Assembly: GCA_036877525.1 (NCBI GenBank)
Contig: JAZGTH010000049.1
Span: 1,199,501-1,263,500, forward strand
Length of the DNA stretch: 64,000 bases
Direction: 5' to 3'
Source: Chromobotia macracanthus
Taxonomy: Eukaryota; Chordata; Actinopteri; Cypriniformes; Botiidae
The notes under the pieces are model-generated. The model made no database searches, was not told where the DNA came from, and saw nothing but the letters and a program-made list of their open reading frames with translations. Made by a program: the position numbers and the translations under genes. Below are positions 12,388 to 26,100 of the stretch, in pieces; position 1 is the first letter of the stretch; each line of letters begins with the position of its first letter.

Positions 12388-13365
12388 CTTTAAACATAAC
12401 ACATGAATTCAGATAGATAAAGGTCCAGAAGACATATAATTATTTTTTTAACAATAAAATCAATCAGTACAATTTATTTAATTTTAAATGTCTTGATAAT
12501 ATTGCAACAAATGAATTCATTTCAACAACTGTTTTTCTCTTTATAGCCCAGACTGTCTGATCCAAATCTGATGTGACTCACCATTCAGCCATTTTGCAAT
12601 CGTTTTAGGATTGTAGGAAGAACGTTTTTTCACTTTTCTAATCACATTTCTGCCTACCCCAACAATAAAATACCAGTTACACTATTGTGATAATACAGTA
12701 ATAATGGCAGGCATCACACCCAGCTGTTTTTAACAAATCAGATTTGCTGTTATTTTGTCTTCATATAATTGTTTAAAGTCTTCATTAAAGTAATATGTTT
12801 ATGGTGATTATAATATGATTATGTTTGTAAATGCATCATGAAAACATTTCTAAACAGGTGGAATGCAGTAAAGATACACAACAATAAAGATATAGGCACA
12901 TACAAAATATTATTTATAACTCATAATAACATTTTGTTTGACATCATTCTATGGTAAATATGACAATGGTGGAAATTACATTTTAAACGCTAATTATCTT
13001 GCTAAAGGTCCTTTCTAGCTGTCATTAAGATATGAATTTTAAAAACATTACCTATATAAGACATGTAGAGTTAAAAGTGGGAAATTAGGGGCAAACTAAA
13101 AATATAAACATTAAAATGGTTTATGCTTATTTCTTTGTGGTTTGGGTTATCATATTTTAAAATTGGAATTATTCTAATCTGGGACAAGTAAAAAAAATCT
13201 GAAAAAACAATGAAAGCTTCATATAGTAAAAATAATTAATGTTGGAATCTGTGAAATTTTAACAAAAATCAATCAACAACAGCTTGTTCCTGTCCCTTTG
13301 CCAACTTTCATTAAATGCACCAAAACTCATTGTACTGAATACAAACGAATTCAAGTCAAACTCAC

Positions 13366-13520
13366 CCAGTCCATTTGCTTAATTTATGACCTGCCAGTTT
13401 GATGGTGGAGCTGAATGTAATATCATACACAGTCTAGGCTGAAAGTCTCATTATAAAAGTAGACAAGGGCTCTTCTGAAGTTCAGCATTTATTAGCTCTT
13501 TCATGTCACATGACGCATTA
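13366..13520 (-). promoter_or_regulatory. Gene B promoter and non-coding exon 1 (candidate)
   Basis: On the minus strand a palindromic E-box GTCACATGAC (13505-13514) is followed about 10 nt later by a TATA-like CTAATAAATG (13486-13495). A strong splice donor GG|GTGAGT ends a candidate untranslated exon at 13366. The acceptor of the signal-peptide exon lies at 12387/12388 (TTTAAAG|GTGATTG). The same order and spacing occur in front of gene A, which supports the call. The start of transcription is inferred. Confidence 0.5.
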
Positions 13521-14744
13521 GTGAAATGTTTTTTCTAGACACAGCAGTACAACAAAAGGAAATACACCATCACTCATTGGCTTGTCTGGGAAATATTATT
13601 TCAGCATTCCACAGTTAAAAAAAATATTTTCTTTTATTTTCTTTGTTCAACTCTTCAGCTATTTACTGGTGTATAGTTCATGCATTACGTTTTTAACCAA
13701 ACTTGATTGACCATCATTTCAACAATGCATTCCTTTATAAAATAACATTTGGCGGAAAAGGTGTAAAATACTGTCAACAGACACCAAGATTAAAAAAAAG
13801 ATATTTTTCTAGCCAATAGGTAATGCTATTGCATCTTGTTAGTCTCTGGACTTACCATTAGCTGGGTCTGAAATTCCCTATTCCCTCTATAGTGCCTTGT
13901 ATCAGGTGTCAGACATTTATTTGTTGTTCTGAAATCTTAGTTTCCCCACTTTTGGTTGTTTTTTCCCTGTTCCCCTGACTATGCTTTTCTTGATTGCTCA
14001 CATGCCAGCTTCCTTTAAAGTTTAATTTCACTGACTGTATATATGCTGTTCATAGTAGTAGCATAATGTATCTAATGTAGCATAATGTATCAGGGGATTT
14101 AAGAAAAATCAGTTTGATTCATTTCAGGTGGTTATATTGCCATCTAGGCAGCTTCTTCATCCATTGACAGGAATGGCAAGTCCATCTTTGCACTCACACT
14201 GCAAGACTTTTGAGTTGTCTCAACAATTGTTTTTTAGCTCTTCTCAGTAAAGGGTTAGGATCCTTTGTTTAGCCAAAACACATTTTTGTTCAAGCAACAC
14301 TAGTTGCCTTATTTTGCTAACAAAAATTATTTTGTCACAGCAACTGAAACAACAACTGTTGTTGAGGTGACATGTTTTTGTTTTCTGGAAGAATAAAATG
14401 CATTTGTAAAATAAAGTCACCGCATTATCTTTTTTAGTGATTTTACATCTAGTTACAAATGACAAACATGAACTTGAGACATGTCCAAATCTGCTGCAAA
14501 TGCCTTTAGAACAAAACTTAGACTAACAGATAAGTCAATGATAGCTTCATAAACATTCAAAACAATATCAAACTGTACATAAGAACTTTATGTTCTCCAT
14601 CTTAAGATTATTCCAGCACTTTACAATGAAGCTAAACATGAAATGCTTCCCTTTTAATGGATGAACAAATCCTCATAACAAAAATAAACTTTTTTGACTT
14701 CAAAACAGTGTAACTACTTGAAAGTGACATTTTTGTCAGATATG

Positions 14745-14850
14745 GTAACCCATGCCTGAAATGTGACCTCTGCATTTAACCATCACTGGTGAGGAGTGAA
14801 CACACACTGCAAGTCGTGAACACACACACAACCGGAGCAGTGGGCAAAAA
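14745..14850 (+). repeat. Dispersed teleost repeat fragment
   Basis: The phrase CTCTGCATTTAACCATCACT, then GTGAACACACAC repeats and CCGGAGCAGTGGGCA, resembles a widespread fish interspersed repeat. The family was not determined. Confidence 0.4.
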
Positions 14851-16039
14851 TGCACAAATGAAATAAAATGCAGTATTTTTAGTGTTGTGACAAAATCATG
14901 TAAACAAATCTTAACCTTTACAAAACAAACTACTGGAAACACTTGTCCAACTATACCTCACCAAAAACCACTCAAGAAAGGACATGCTATGTGCATCCAC
15001 AAAGTATGCCACCACACTGATCTGTTTTTACTTTATAACAGTTTAAGAGAAAGCACATGCTGGGTACATCCAGACCCAAGCTGCATGAACACATTCTATC
15101 AAAAGTGTACTTGAGGTCTTGAGGACAGGAGAAGCTAAGAGCATAGAGAAGGCCACAGTTATGCCATAGCAGTAGAGGGATCATGAAGATCTTCCAGAAC
15201 AACCACCTCCTCCAGTACAATAGCAATGTTCTGGATCACTGGTGACGCCACTCCGGTGTTAACTAAGAATAAGAATAAATTTTACTGTAAATTTGTTATA
15301 GTGTTTTATTCTAAATAAATAAAATAAAAAAAGTGGGATTTTAGTTTTACGACTATGCATTTGACTAGTTTTCAATTCTGTAATGGTAGACAGTTTTATA
15401 AAGTCATTAAGCAAAAGTGAATTTTATAATAAAACGGACAACATGTAAAGAATGGCACTGCCAAGTCCACAAGTAAATGAACATTTTAAATGAAATCTGA
15501 GGTTTCCATTCACAGTCTGTGCAACTACCATTTTCAAGGCCTAGAAATGAAGTAATGACATTAAAACAATCCGTGTTGTTTAACTTCAATTTAATGAAGA
15601 AACAAAAAGAAAAAATACATTATGCCTTTAATCACAATATATAAATCTCTAACAACCCCAAGAATGTGTGTGATGGTTTCTTTTTTAAAAAAGGTGGTCC
15701 AGGATGTGTATGAACATGCTTGCATAAACAAAACATTCTTGTTACTTCTTGTAAACTGATGTTTAACCACCCTAACCCTGTCAATGGAAAGACAGAAAGC
15801 TCTTAGATTTCATTAAAAGATCTTCATGCCATTTGTACATGTTTGGAATGACATGACCGCAAGTAATTAATTACATTAATTACTGTAATTAATTACGTTA
15901 ATTACTAAATGACAATTAATGGCATGAATTAATGACATTTTTGGCTGCAATAATCCTTCAAGCCTTTTGAAGCATTTGATACATACTTTACACTTCATGA
16001 ATAACTTGGTTTGGTTTCGAACTTGATGTGCATAAATAA

Positions 16040-16455
16040 ATTTTTTAAAAGAAAAACCCGACCCGAGTTCGACCCGACAGCATTTATTTTCAAACCCGAC
16101 TGGGCCCAAACGTAAACGACATTGATGTTTGCACAGCCTGCAGCCCTGCACTCAGTCAGGATAAAAATCCCGCTGTTCTGCTGACTGATTTGGCCACTGC
16201 TCCTATACTTTCCTTTATTATTACTTTATATTTTTGCCTGTCTGATGGATACAGGGCTGTTTACTGTAAATAAACACTCCGTTAAAAGGATCAGGTCAAT
16301 TTGGAAAAAGCACATTTATTTTAAATTACCTGAGGCAACTAATACTGAACCCAACCCGTGTCCAAGCACTCGTCGAAGTTTTGAACCCGAACCCGCTCGG
16401 GTCTCAGACCTCGGGTATTCGGATCCAAGTGGACCCATGAAGACCTCTAGACTTT
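16040..16455. mobile_element. DNA-transposon remnant (hAT-like, non-autonomous)
   Basis: The two ends carry CCCGACCCGA-type and, inverted, TAGAGGTCTTCATGGGTCC-type sequences with repeated GGGTTCGGGT/ACCCGAACCC words. This is a pattern common in fish hAT-like MITEs. No transposase is visible and the target duplication was not identified. Confidence 0.35.
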
Positions 16456-16519
16456 TGGGGTGACCCTTCAGAGGAGTCGAGGCTTGCAGTATCAAGAAAT
16501 GAGATGGATGAAAGGCTGT

Positions 16520-17330
16520 TTCCTGAAAACAAGGACCATTGAATATTCAGGACTGCTCTTTCACTGGGCAGTTCTGAGATGTCAGACAGATTGCAAAGTG
16601 CATGCCCAAAATCAGGGTCCTCAAATTGCAGAAAAACTGTCCTTGTAGTTGCAGCTTCTCCTGAAGAACACTGTTAAGAGTCCACTGACTCAGGCACTTC
16701 AGGAAGCTGGACTCGCCAGGCTTCAGTGGAGGAAATGACAAGCCTGCACATCAAGAAGAAGCCAGTTTCAAACATTTATTTAAATAAAAAACAAAAATAG
16801 ATAATCAATATTGGCACATACCATTATAGGTGTGTTCAGTGCTCCAAATATGTCCTTGGGGTCACCAACACTTCCAACGCTCTCCAAAACTGAATGGAAT
16901 CAATGGATGGTAATTATTTAAGTCACAAGGATCAAAGACAACCATGTGAGCATAATTGCTCTTAATAAGTTCATAGGATCTCAAATGCTCTATATACCTG
17001 ACGGAGAGTCTTTCTGATATAAACAACACTTTGGCAGATAGAGCAATATGCTCTCTATCTTGAAGAACTGAGGCTGTCCATGGCAGTGTCCTGAAGACAT
17101 CTTCACGTTCTCAGCATACTGAGTTCCATGCAGACAAACATCTTTGGACAGTGTGCAAATGTGGAAATTTTGTTTGTATAGTGCATCTAAGTGTTGCATC
17201 CAACAATAAACTAACCACATCCACTTGTTTAACATACAACAGGTTTAAAAGGCTTTGTGCATCCAAATGGTTGGCAATCATCTGCTGATGTTTCATGGCA
17301 AGAGTAAGAAGCACATTTTTCATGTTACAA
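16520..17330 (-). pseudogene. Degenerate copy of a multicopy teleost coding sequence
   Basis: The minus strand carries disjointed protein-like blocks in different frames: FEDPDFGHALCNLSDISELP (about 16600), YIEHLRSYELIKSNYAHMVV (about 16950), and the segments LHGTQYAEN and HCHGQPQFFKIE followed upstream by KQVDVVSLLLDATL (17050-17300). These read like parts of uncharacterised multicopy fish proteins, the first block resembling the N-terminal part of a SAM-domain-3-like family. This is recollection of style, not a match. Stops and frame changes between blocks argue for a pseudogene or very short exons. Confidence 0.35.
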
Positions 17331-19099
17331 GTATCACAGACAGCTTTTCTAAAGAGTGTCTGGATTCTAATCGCATAGCCAATTTAAATGACAGATAACA
17401 GAGTTTCCTCACAGAGACTGTTTGACAAAACTGTTTCTTTCATGTCCATTAATACATTCCATGATGGCTCATGTTCTGGGATACAGTCCCCAATCATGAG
17501 GGGAAGTAAACACAACAAAGACCGATTCTTACGGCCATTCTCTCTGATTGATCTTTTAGCAAGGCCTGATTTTGTTATTGTCTTTGGTTTGTTGACCTTA
17601 TCAGAGTGTTTGTAAGAAAATGTTTTAATAGAGTGATTTAACTTTTTAAGAGTAACAACCTTTCAAAAATCAAATCTCCAATGCACAAAGATAATTCCAC
17701 AGGTATGACCCCTTCAAAGAAATCATGTAAAATATCTGGAGAAAACATGGTTACTGCATTAAAGCAACTTACTCAATACTCACTCTTTATACCATTAACA
17801 CCCTGAAGAATGACACTCCGCTTACACTGTTCTACAAACACATCATACTGGTCAACAGTCCTCAATTAATAAAAAAGAATTGACCAAACTTATCTATATG
17901 AACATTTTCCTGCTAGCCTGCAAAACTGTACGCTATTTAAATGTTTCATACACCGCTGAACATGGCAGACCAGTTTGATAGAGGCGTGTGATTATGTGGT
18001 ATTATTTCCTGTTTAAATAAATCAGAAGAAAATCCCATATAACAGTTGGAAGTTAGTGTTTCAGTGACTGTAGGGATATATTCTGCTTGACACCCCATCA
18101 CATAAAGAGGAAACTGGTGTATGGAGCCATAAACATGACTAGTTGTGTTGTGCAGCTTAAACCAATCACTGTATACTATCTTATGTGTTATAAATATGAC
18201 TGGTTGTGTTAGTTAGTGAAGTGCTGCTCGTGATAGTTAACTGCAGTTAGAATACTGTAAAGACTGTAAATAGCGATTATCAAACGATAAACATTAACTA
18301 AAGCCACCTTCATAAAACACCACTACTGACTATTTACTAAAGTTTATGTCAAACTGTGATTTTCTTCAAAGATGTTTTGAAACAAAGTGTATTCACAGAT
18401 GATCATGAACTGGTAATCTGACAGACAAACAGTTAGACTTGTGAGAAAACACATTCTCAAATACAACTATTTACTTGTAAAACAACCAATTTAATCAAAT
18501 TAATAAGTTTCACTTTAAAATCTGTTTTCATGAGGAATTTCTGCTTCCTCTCTGTTTACAAATCAAGTTCATTTCTGTTTATCTTCACAGTTTATTTGAA
18601 ACAATGAAAATAACAACACATGCTTAAATACTACATGATGCCCAGAGAATACATTTAAATATATTACTATATATTTTACTACATAAAGTGGTACAGGATT
18701 ACAACATATATGAAGTAAATGCATATTAATACATTAAACATCAAAAGAATAAATACTCTCTAGTAAAGTTCTCCTCATATTGTTAATCACATCCAGTGTG
18801 AACAATATCAACAAATAATCTTTTAATTAACAGATTTTTTAACATTAAATTAACAGACAAATATGTCTAAATTCAACACGTTGGCAGCTGATAATGTGTA
18901 TGACTGTCACATCATCTTATTTGTTTGTGATGGGACTGTGTCAGTTTCTAAGCAGTTCTGCAGGTTTTATGAAAACAATAATATTTTTACACATTAAAGT
19001 TTGTCCCAAATACTTTATATCAGCTAATTTAAAAACAAATGTTATAATATTTTCCATGAAGGGGTTTGTTGAGAAATATATTTGGGAAGCATAGCCTTT

Positions 19100-19225
19100 A
19101 CATCTACATTACATTAATGCATTTAGCAGGCGCTTATCCAAAGGGTTTTACAGTACATTCCCCAGGAATTGAACCCACAACCTAATGCAATGCTCTACCA
19201 GCTGAGCTACAGGAACACTGTTGAA
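19100..19225 (-). repeat. tRNA-derived SINE
   Basis: The minus strand reads TGTAGCTCAGCTGGTAGAGC (A box), GTGGGTTCAATTCC (B box), then TTTGGATAAGCGCCTGCTAA and an ATTAATGTAATGTA tail. This is the head-plus-tail structure of fish tRNA SINEs. It sits about 100 nt downstream of the gene A stop, so it would be part of the gene A 3' UTR. Confidence 0.75.
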
Positions 19226-19320
19226 CTACAAGAACAATTAAAATTATTAGAGAAGATTAAAGGATACATTATGAAACAATATGTATTTCAGCACAAACGT
19301 CTTAACGCACATGACCATGA

Positions 19321-19861
19321 TCAATCAAACCATGTGACCAGAAGTGACAAAACAACCAGGAATGAAGCGGTCAGTACACTGGTCTCACTGCTGACCTCAG
19401 CAGAGGAATACACTGTGTTACACAGAAGAGAAGAAAACAACAATCAGTCACTGTGCATGTGGAATATTATCTAAATCTGCAGAATGGAAACAATATTTTA
19501 CTGCACTGAATCACATACCTGTTCCATTTACCACGATTGAGTAAGTGAAGATCTTAAAGGGCAGTGAGTTATTGTTGGCCGCTCTTACTATAGTGTTCAC
19601 TATCTGGGTGGCATTGGGTAGAGTGGCATTCGATTGAAAAGTTAGATTCATTCCATTTTTGATTGTGGGGACGATCATTGATTTATTAACGGGATCACTG
19701 GAGTAAGAACTGCAGTTTTGAGACAAAAAAGATTAAATCAGAATGGAGTGTTTTTCTAGAGATTCAAAGTTTGGTGCTGGCTTTGTGATTGAAAGTTAAT
19801 AAAGTCAAGAAATTATGTAGTTTGTCACAACATGGTTTAATAGATATTATATATTATTTAG

Positions 19862-19900
<39 letters not shown>

Positions 19901-20186
19901 TAGATAGATAGACATGTGCATACCTGAAGTTGATTAAATATAAAACACTGAATGATGTCCGGTAATCTGAGATGAAGAAAAGTTCAAGCTAGAAAAAATA
20001 ATAACAATACGTGGTTATGAGACTATCTAACACTATGTTTCATCAAACAGCCACGTGAACACTTCATTCTCACCCATGATTTGATCATTGAGGCTCTGTT
20101 TTGAAATTCATTTGAGTCTGAATTTAAGAGAGCCGCTACAAAGGTGCCGTTGGTCAGGAAAGTCACAGGGATTCTCTGCAGTTCCT
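19321..20186 (-). CDS. Gene A exons: SEA-7 and GPI-anchor tail
   Basis: Exons 20074-20186 (113 nt), 19924-19988 (65), 19519-19709 (191) and 19321-19412. SEA-7 carries PVTFLTNGTFVAALLN, LELFFISDYRTSFSVLYLIN and NATQIVNTIVRAANNNS. The last exon starts VYSSAEVSSE and ends SVLTASFLVVLSLLVTWF-D before TGA (19321-19323): a polar spacer with Ser/Ala candidates for the omega site, then a hydrophobic end. Exon sizes and phases equal those of gene B. Confidence 0.75.
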
Positions 20187-23100
20187 CTGAAGATACACAA
20201 ATAAAAAAACATGGAAATGTATAACTGTGTATGAAACTGGGCAGAATTCTTTAGGAAAATTTAAAAAAGTAAAACTGGAAACTTACTAATTACAGTAATA
20301 GAGTTGATAGATATGGGGAGGTTTTCCTGGAAGGTTGAATTTGAAGCTGCTACTTTTAGTGTTTCCACAATCTCAGTGTTGCTTGGGATGGCTTGAGGTG
20401 AGGCTTCATTGAACACTATTTCAATTTCCGCCTCCACATTTTCTGTCATCCGGGTTCTGACTACAGGTCTAAAATAAAACATAACCATGTGCTTTATAGT
20501 GCACAATCGCTTCAACATGTACAGTATAAATCTCTACATCTTTTGACATAAACAAGTGACTGTATGCAAGACTTCCTGAGATTCTAGTTCTACAGATAAG
20601 AATACGTTTTGTGTCACAGGATGTTGTTTACGAACACTGTAAATAGTTCAGCAATGTCAAATGAACTTACTGACATTATTAAGGCAAGATGGAATCTACA
20701 TTTATTTATAGCGGATGATTGTAAGTAATCAAGTAACCATTGACTGACCTGAATGCAACTATAATCACCCGGAGGAAAAGATCTCCATACTTATTTCTAT
20801 ACACTTGTTCACACTGAAACAGAACAAGAATTACAGTCAGGTAGATTATACCTTACATTCTTCTAATGTACCACACAGCTGGTGCTAAATAATGAAGGTA
20901 CATATTTTTCTACCAAAGCTCACAGGCAAATGGGGCTTCATATTAATGAGAGTGTTTTTCAGCTCATCCCCAAAATTGAGTCAGATAATCTTGAGACAGT
21001 GCTAATCAAAAATGGCTTGGAAATTTTTGATACACACAAGTCAAGCCACTTGTGTGTAATGCATCAATGAATCTGAGGGTGAGTATGTTAAACAGGCAAT
21101 CAATCTATTGCTTCAAAATGATTTGATGTATTTACAAAAAATGGTATCAGGTGGGTTAGGTATTTGCAGGTATTGCCAATTGTTTTAATTTCCTGAGCTG
21201 GTAATCTTAAAGTGATACTTCTGTCATAACCTGATTCCGTGAAACCATCTAACAAGGAATGTTCTCAAAATATGGACTAACATTCTCTAAAACTTCTCTC
21301 AAAGTTATCAAAAACATTCTTGTATTAATAATAGTAAGAACATTTTTAATGTTATATATCATGTATAATAAAAGCTTCATTCTTAAGTAGTTAGTGGAAC
21401 ATTTTAAAATGTTACATAACTAAAATAACATTTTTATAACAAAAAAATAATCTTAACACAACATCTAAAAACTGGATGTTTTAATTGTTCCTAGAACTTT
21501 CAAAACAACATTTTCCATTAAGTTTCTGTTAATGGAAACATTAGGGAAACGTTCTTACAACCTCAGATTGTTACCTAGTGATTAGGCCTTAAGTCGAAAC
21601 ATTTGATGCGCTCATGCTTGGCCTTGTGAATAGCTTTAAAGCTATAAAGCATGGCAGTAATTAAAAAAACTAAACATTTTAATTGATTTTATCAACATCT
21701 GTATACTTAAAGCAATGAAGCATAAAGAAGTTCTGAACTTACCCAAAGCACAATAGTTGTGGCTAGACGCTTGAATGGGTCACTTTGCGGGTTGTAGAGT
21801 TCTGGAACAAATACTTCTAAAATCACAACTTCTATAGTTACTTTTGGTGGAGGACGTACTAGAGCTGCTGTTGGTGTAGTTGCTGTTTTTGTAGTTGCTT
21901 TTGTTGTTGTGGTTGTTGTTTTTGTTGTTGCTTTTGTTGTTGTGGTTGTTGTTTTTGTTGTTGCTTTTGTTGTTGTGGTTGTTGTTTTTGTTGTTGCTTT
22001 CGTTGTCTTTGTTGTTGGGTGTCTTGTGGTTGTAGTTGTTGCAAGGGATGTTGCAGTTGTTGATGGAGGTGCAGTTTTGGATGCAGCTTTTGGCTGAGTT
22101 GTTATTGTAGGCTGGACTCCACTTGCTACAGGTTTACCGGTAGCTTTTGTAGGTGCCACTATAATTTTTTTATAGGAAAAAAGTTAATAATTTTTTTTGT
22201 TTAAAAGTTTAGTTTAAAATAGTTTAAAAGTTTATAGGAATACATATCATGACTATAAAATCTGTTGTGTGATATCCACTTATCCAAAAATATTACATAT
22301 GTTATATGTTTTATTTATAAACATAATTCTTTTCTATATAGGACAGTGTAGGGTGTTATGGCCGGTTGCTTTACTAGGGTGTTAATTCTTGTTCGGTTAA
22401 AAGCACAATATGTAAGATTTGTTTATAAAGTATGTAAAAACCACTTGCACAGTGTTATATATTTTGTTCAATTTTGTACATTATCACAAATCTTTCTCAG
22501 TATTTCTAAATCCAGAGAAATTTTAAATACTGCACCATCCCAGGTCACTTGTCAACAGTGTAATATCTGCTTGTACTGCCCTAGATACCATGGCAACACA
22601 GTGACTCGTGAGAAAATGTGGTAGCTGTTGTTGTGTCACAGTCATCATGGACCACAATTTTTCCTTATCATCTGCAGCAGTTTCTGTCTTTATAAAAGAT
22701 AACGCCAAGAAATGTAAACGTATGAGGGAATAAAATGACCCCAAAAGAGTTTTGGACAAGACAAATGTAACTTTAGTTCAATTTTAGTCATTTTAGTAAA
22801 ACTGTTTTGAATGTCATTGATAAATAATGTTCCTGTAGTAATTTAGCATTAAATATAGTGTTACTTGTGGCTAATTTATTACAATAAAATCATGTGATCA
22901 AATGTAACGGCTATAAAACTTGATTTCATTATCTCATCGTGAACATGATTTGTTTGTGGGATGACGCTCTGTCAGTGTCATCCAACTGCGCCTTTCTTAT
23001 TGTTTTCAATATGTGACCCCTAGTGGTGAAAATTACATATTGCACCTTTAAGCTGCTTGCTTGGATGTTCTAGCTGATTTTAAAGACTCGGCACAGGACA

Positions 23101-26100
23101 GAATATAGTTTTCATGATAAAATTATTTTTCAGCTTAAGCTAGATTTGTTGTTCACATGATGAGCTGCTCACACTCAAAGTGACAATGCGTTGTTTATGG
23201 TCAAAATAAGCATTGACTAGAAAGAGCAACAACTGAATCATAAAAGCATATAAAAGTGATGTCAGCCATGTTTAACAGTTAGCATATTATTTTCAGCACT
23301 GTTAAAAAAACCTGAAAACAAAACTGCATTGTTTTAAGATATCTGTCTTTAAAAAGGGGATGCAGACAAATGTATTATTAACAATTTTGATGAGGGAAAA
23401 GTGTATAGAATCAGTGAATATTTAGGGTTGCAGTATTAGTGTCATGCATAAAACTGGTATTGTGCCATCCCCAGTATAAATGTATACAGAACAAAGCCAA
23501 AACAAGTAATTTCTTTAAAGCAGATGCCAATTAATTGTTTTCATTAAAGTTTAATCCAAATTTAATCTAAAATATCACTAAATTTAAATGAGTAACATTC
23601 AAATATTAAGTGTCTGTATAATATGGAAACATTTAATTTGCAGCATTTTTATTGGATTCACAGAACATTAAAAATCACTTAACAGGATTCAGTTTGCTTT
23701 TATTAAATAATCTTATGTCTGACTCATAACATGTAGGCTAATCATGTGACTTGATCAGTTTGATACCTGGACTGAATCACTAATTTGAAACAAATGATTT
23801 GTCAAAGTTCTGATGCTACATTAAGCAGTCTTACTTTAGTATCACTATAAGAAGCAGATAATTTAATTCAAGCAGTCCTGAATTCAACATCTGAACGTTT
23901 TGTCTTACTAGCAGGCACTAATGTGTCAGATCATAGCTGTGTAACATCCACAACACTTACTCAATATTCTTAATAATTATTTAAATATGTCATTTACATC
24001 CAACACCACTGAATCAACACCATTGGTGTTATCAAACAGCATAAAGAAAAAGCAACTGGCAAAAAACCCTAGATGCACCAATCAAGTTTTATTTATATTG
24101 AGCCCACTTTCCTATGTTTGATGAATGAAAGTGACAAATTGATTTGTTTCACACCGTGCGATGTCAAAGAAGTTCATTAATAAATCATTCAATAATTATA
24201 TATCTATGATAGTCAATGTTTTCGGACAATTTTAATTGCATATATGTTTATACTGACACATTTTGTTATACAATAACTTTATTATTTTATTGGTTTTTAG
24301 CAATATTAATATTTATTTAATTTGCTAAATTCAATCAGACATGACCGACCAAGTATGGCCATATTTGCAATTTCAACTATTTCAGTTAGGGACAAGACTG
24401 TCTGTTTGTCTGACGAAAGTTAGATAGGTGAGTACTTAGGAAACCTGATTTAAAAACATTTTAGATAACTAAATACTGTACCAGTAGCATACTGTGCAGG
24501 AGCATCCCTCCTCATTTTAATTGATGCTATTTCTAACAGTTGACGAATGTAGTTGCAAAAATGATAAATAACTAGTGACAGAAAAAGCATTGTGGCAACT
24601 TTGAATGATACTTACCCCAGTTAGTTGTAGTTGTTGGCTGAGTTCTTGTATATGGCTTTGTAGTTGTTGGTTGACTTGTTGTAGGTCGGCTTGTGGTTGT
24701 TGTAGGCTGAGTTGTGGATGAAGTGGCAGGTGTGGTATTTGTGGGTACAATTGTAGCTGTTAATTGAGCTGTTGTGGGTGGTCTTGTGGTTGTTGTAGAC
24801 TGGGTTGTGGATATAGATGCAGGTGTGGTTGTTGTCATTGCCACTTCTGAAGTAGTTGGTTGAGTCGTCATAGGTAGGCTTATTGTTGTTGTAGGCTGGG
24901 CTGTGGATGTAATGGCAGGTGTGGTTGTCGTGGACACAGCTGTAGTTGTTGGCAGAGTTGTTGTAGGTTCACTTGTGGTTGCTGGAGGCTGGGTTGTGGA
25001 TATAGTGGGAGCTGTGGTTGTTGTGTTGGACACAGCTGAAGTTGTTGGTTGAGTAATAGATGGGCTTGTGGTTTCTATAGGCTGAGCTATGGATGTTGTG
25101 GGAGGTGTGGTTGTTAATGCTGGCACAGTTGAAGTTGCTGACTGAGATGTTGTAGGTGGGTTTGTGGTTGTTGTAGGCTGGGCTGTGGATGTAGTTGGAG
25201 ATGTGGTAGTTGGAACAGTTGAAGGTGCTGGCTGAGTTGTTGTGGGTGGGCTTGTGGTTGTTGTAGGCTGGGCTGTGGATGTAGTGTGAGATGTGGTTGT
25301 TGTTGTTGTGTGCACAGCTGTAGTTGTTGTGGGTGGGCTTGTGGTTGTTGTAGGCTGGGCTGTGGATGTAGCGACAGGTGTGGTTGTCGTTTGCACAGCT
25401 GAAGTTGTTGGGTGAGTTGTTGTTGGTTGTCTTGTGATAATTGTAGGCTGGGCTGTGGATGTAGTGGGAGATATGGTTGTTGTAGTGGGCACAGTTGTAG
25501 AAGTTAGTTGAGTTGTCGTGGGTGAGCTTGTTGGTGTAGACTGGGCTGTGGATGTAGTCTCAGGTCTGGTTGTTGCTGTTAGCACAGCTAAAGTTGTTTG
25601 TTGAGTTGTTATGGGTGGGCTTGTGGATGTTGTAGGCTGGGCTGTGGATGTAGTGGCAGGTGTAGTTGCTGTAGTGGACACGGCTATAATTGTTGGGTGA
25701 CTTGTTGTGGGTGGACTTGTGGTTGGTGTGAGCTGGGCTGTGGATATAGTGGCAGGTGTGGTTGTCGTGTATACAGCTGTAGTTGTTGTGGGTGGACTTG
25801 TGGTTGTTGTAAGCTGGGTTGTGGATGTAGTGGCAGGTGTGGTTGTCGTGTATACAGCTGTAGTTGTTATGGGTGGGTTTGTAGTTGTTGTAGGTTGGGC
25901 TGTGGATGTAGTGGGAGATATGGTTGTTGTAGTGGGCACAGCTGTAGTTGTTGTGGGTTCACTTGTGGTTGTTGTAAGCTGGGCTGTGGATGTAGTGGCA
26001 GGTGTGGTTGTCGTGTATACAGCTGTAGTTGTTATGGGTGGGCTTGTGGTTGTTGTAGGCTGGGCTGTGGATGTAGTGTCAGGTGTAGTTGCTGTAGTGA

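Larger units (their letters stand above)
13521..19090. other. Intergenic DNA between gene B promoter and gene A 3' end
   Basis: AT-rich, mostly without recognisable genes. It contains a dispersed repeat fragment at 14745-14850, an AATTAATTAC-rich inverted stretch at about 15860-15905, a hAT-like remnant at about 16040-16455, and a degenerate gene-like copy at 16520-17330. The rest shows nothing I can support. Confidence 0.5.

Noticed and set aside
14887..15226. Overlapping small frames on both strands as a gene
   Set aside because: No domain resemblance, no splice partners, and repeat-derived flanks.
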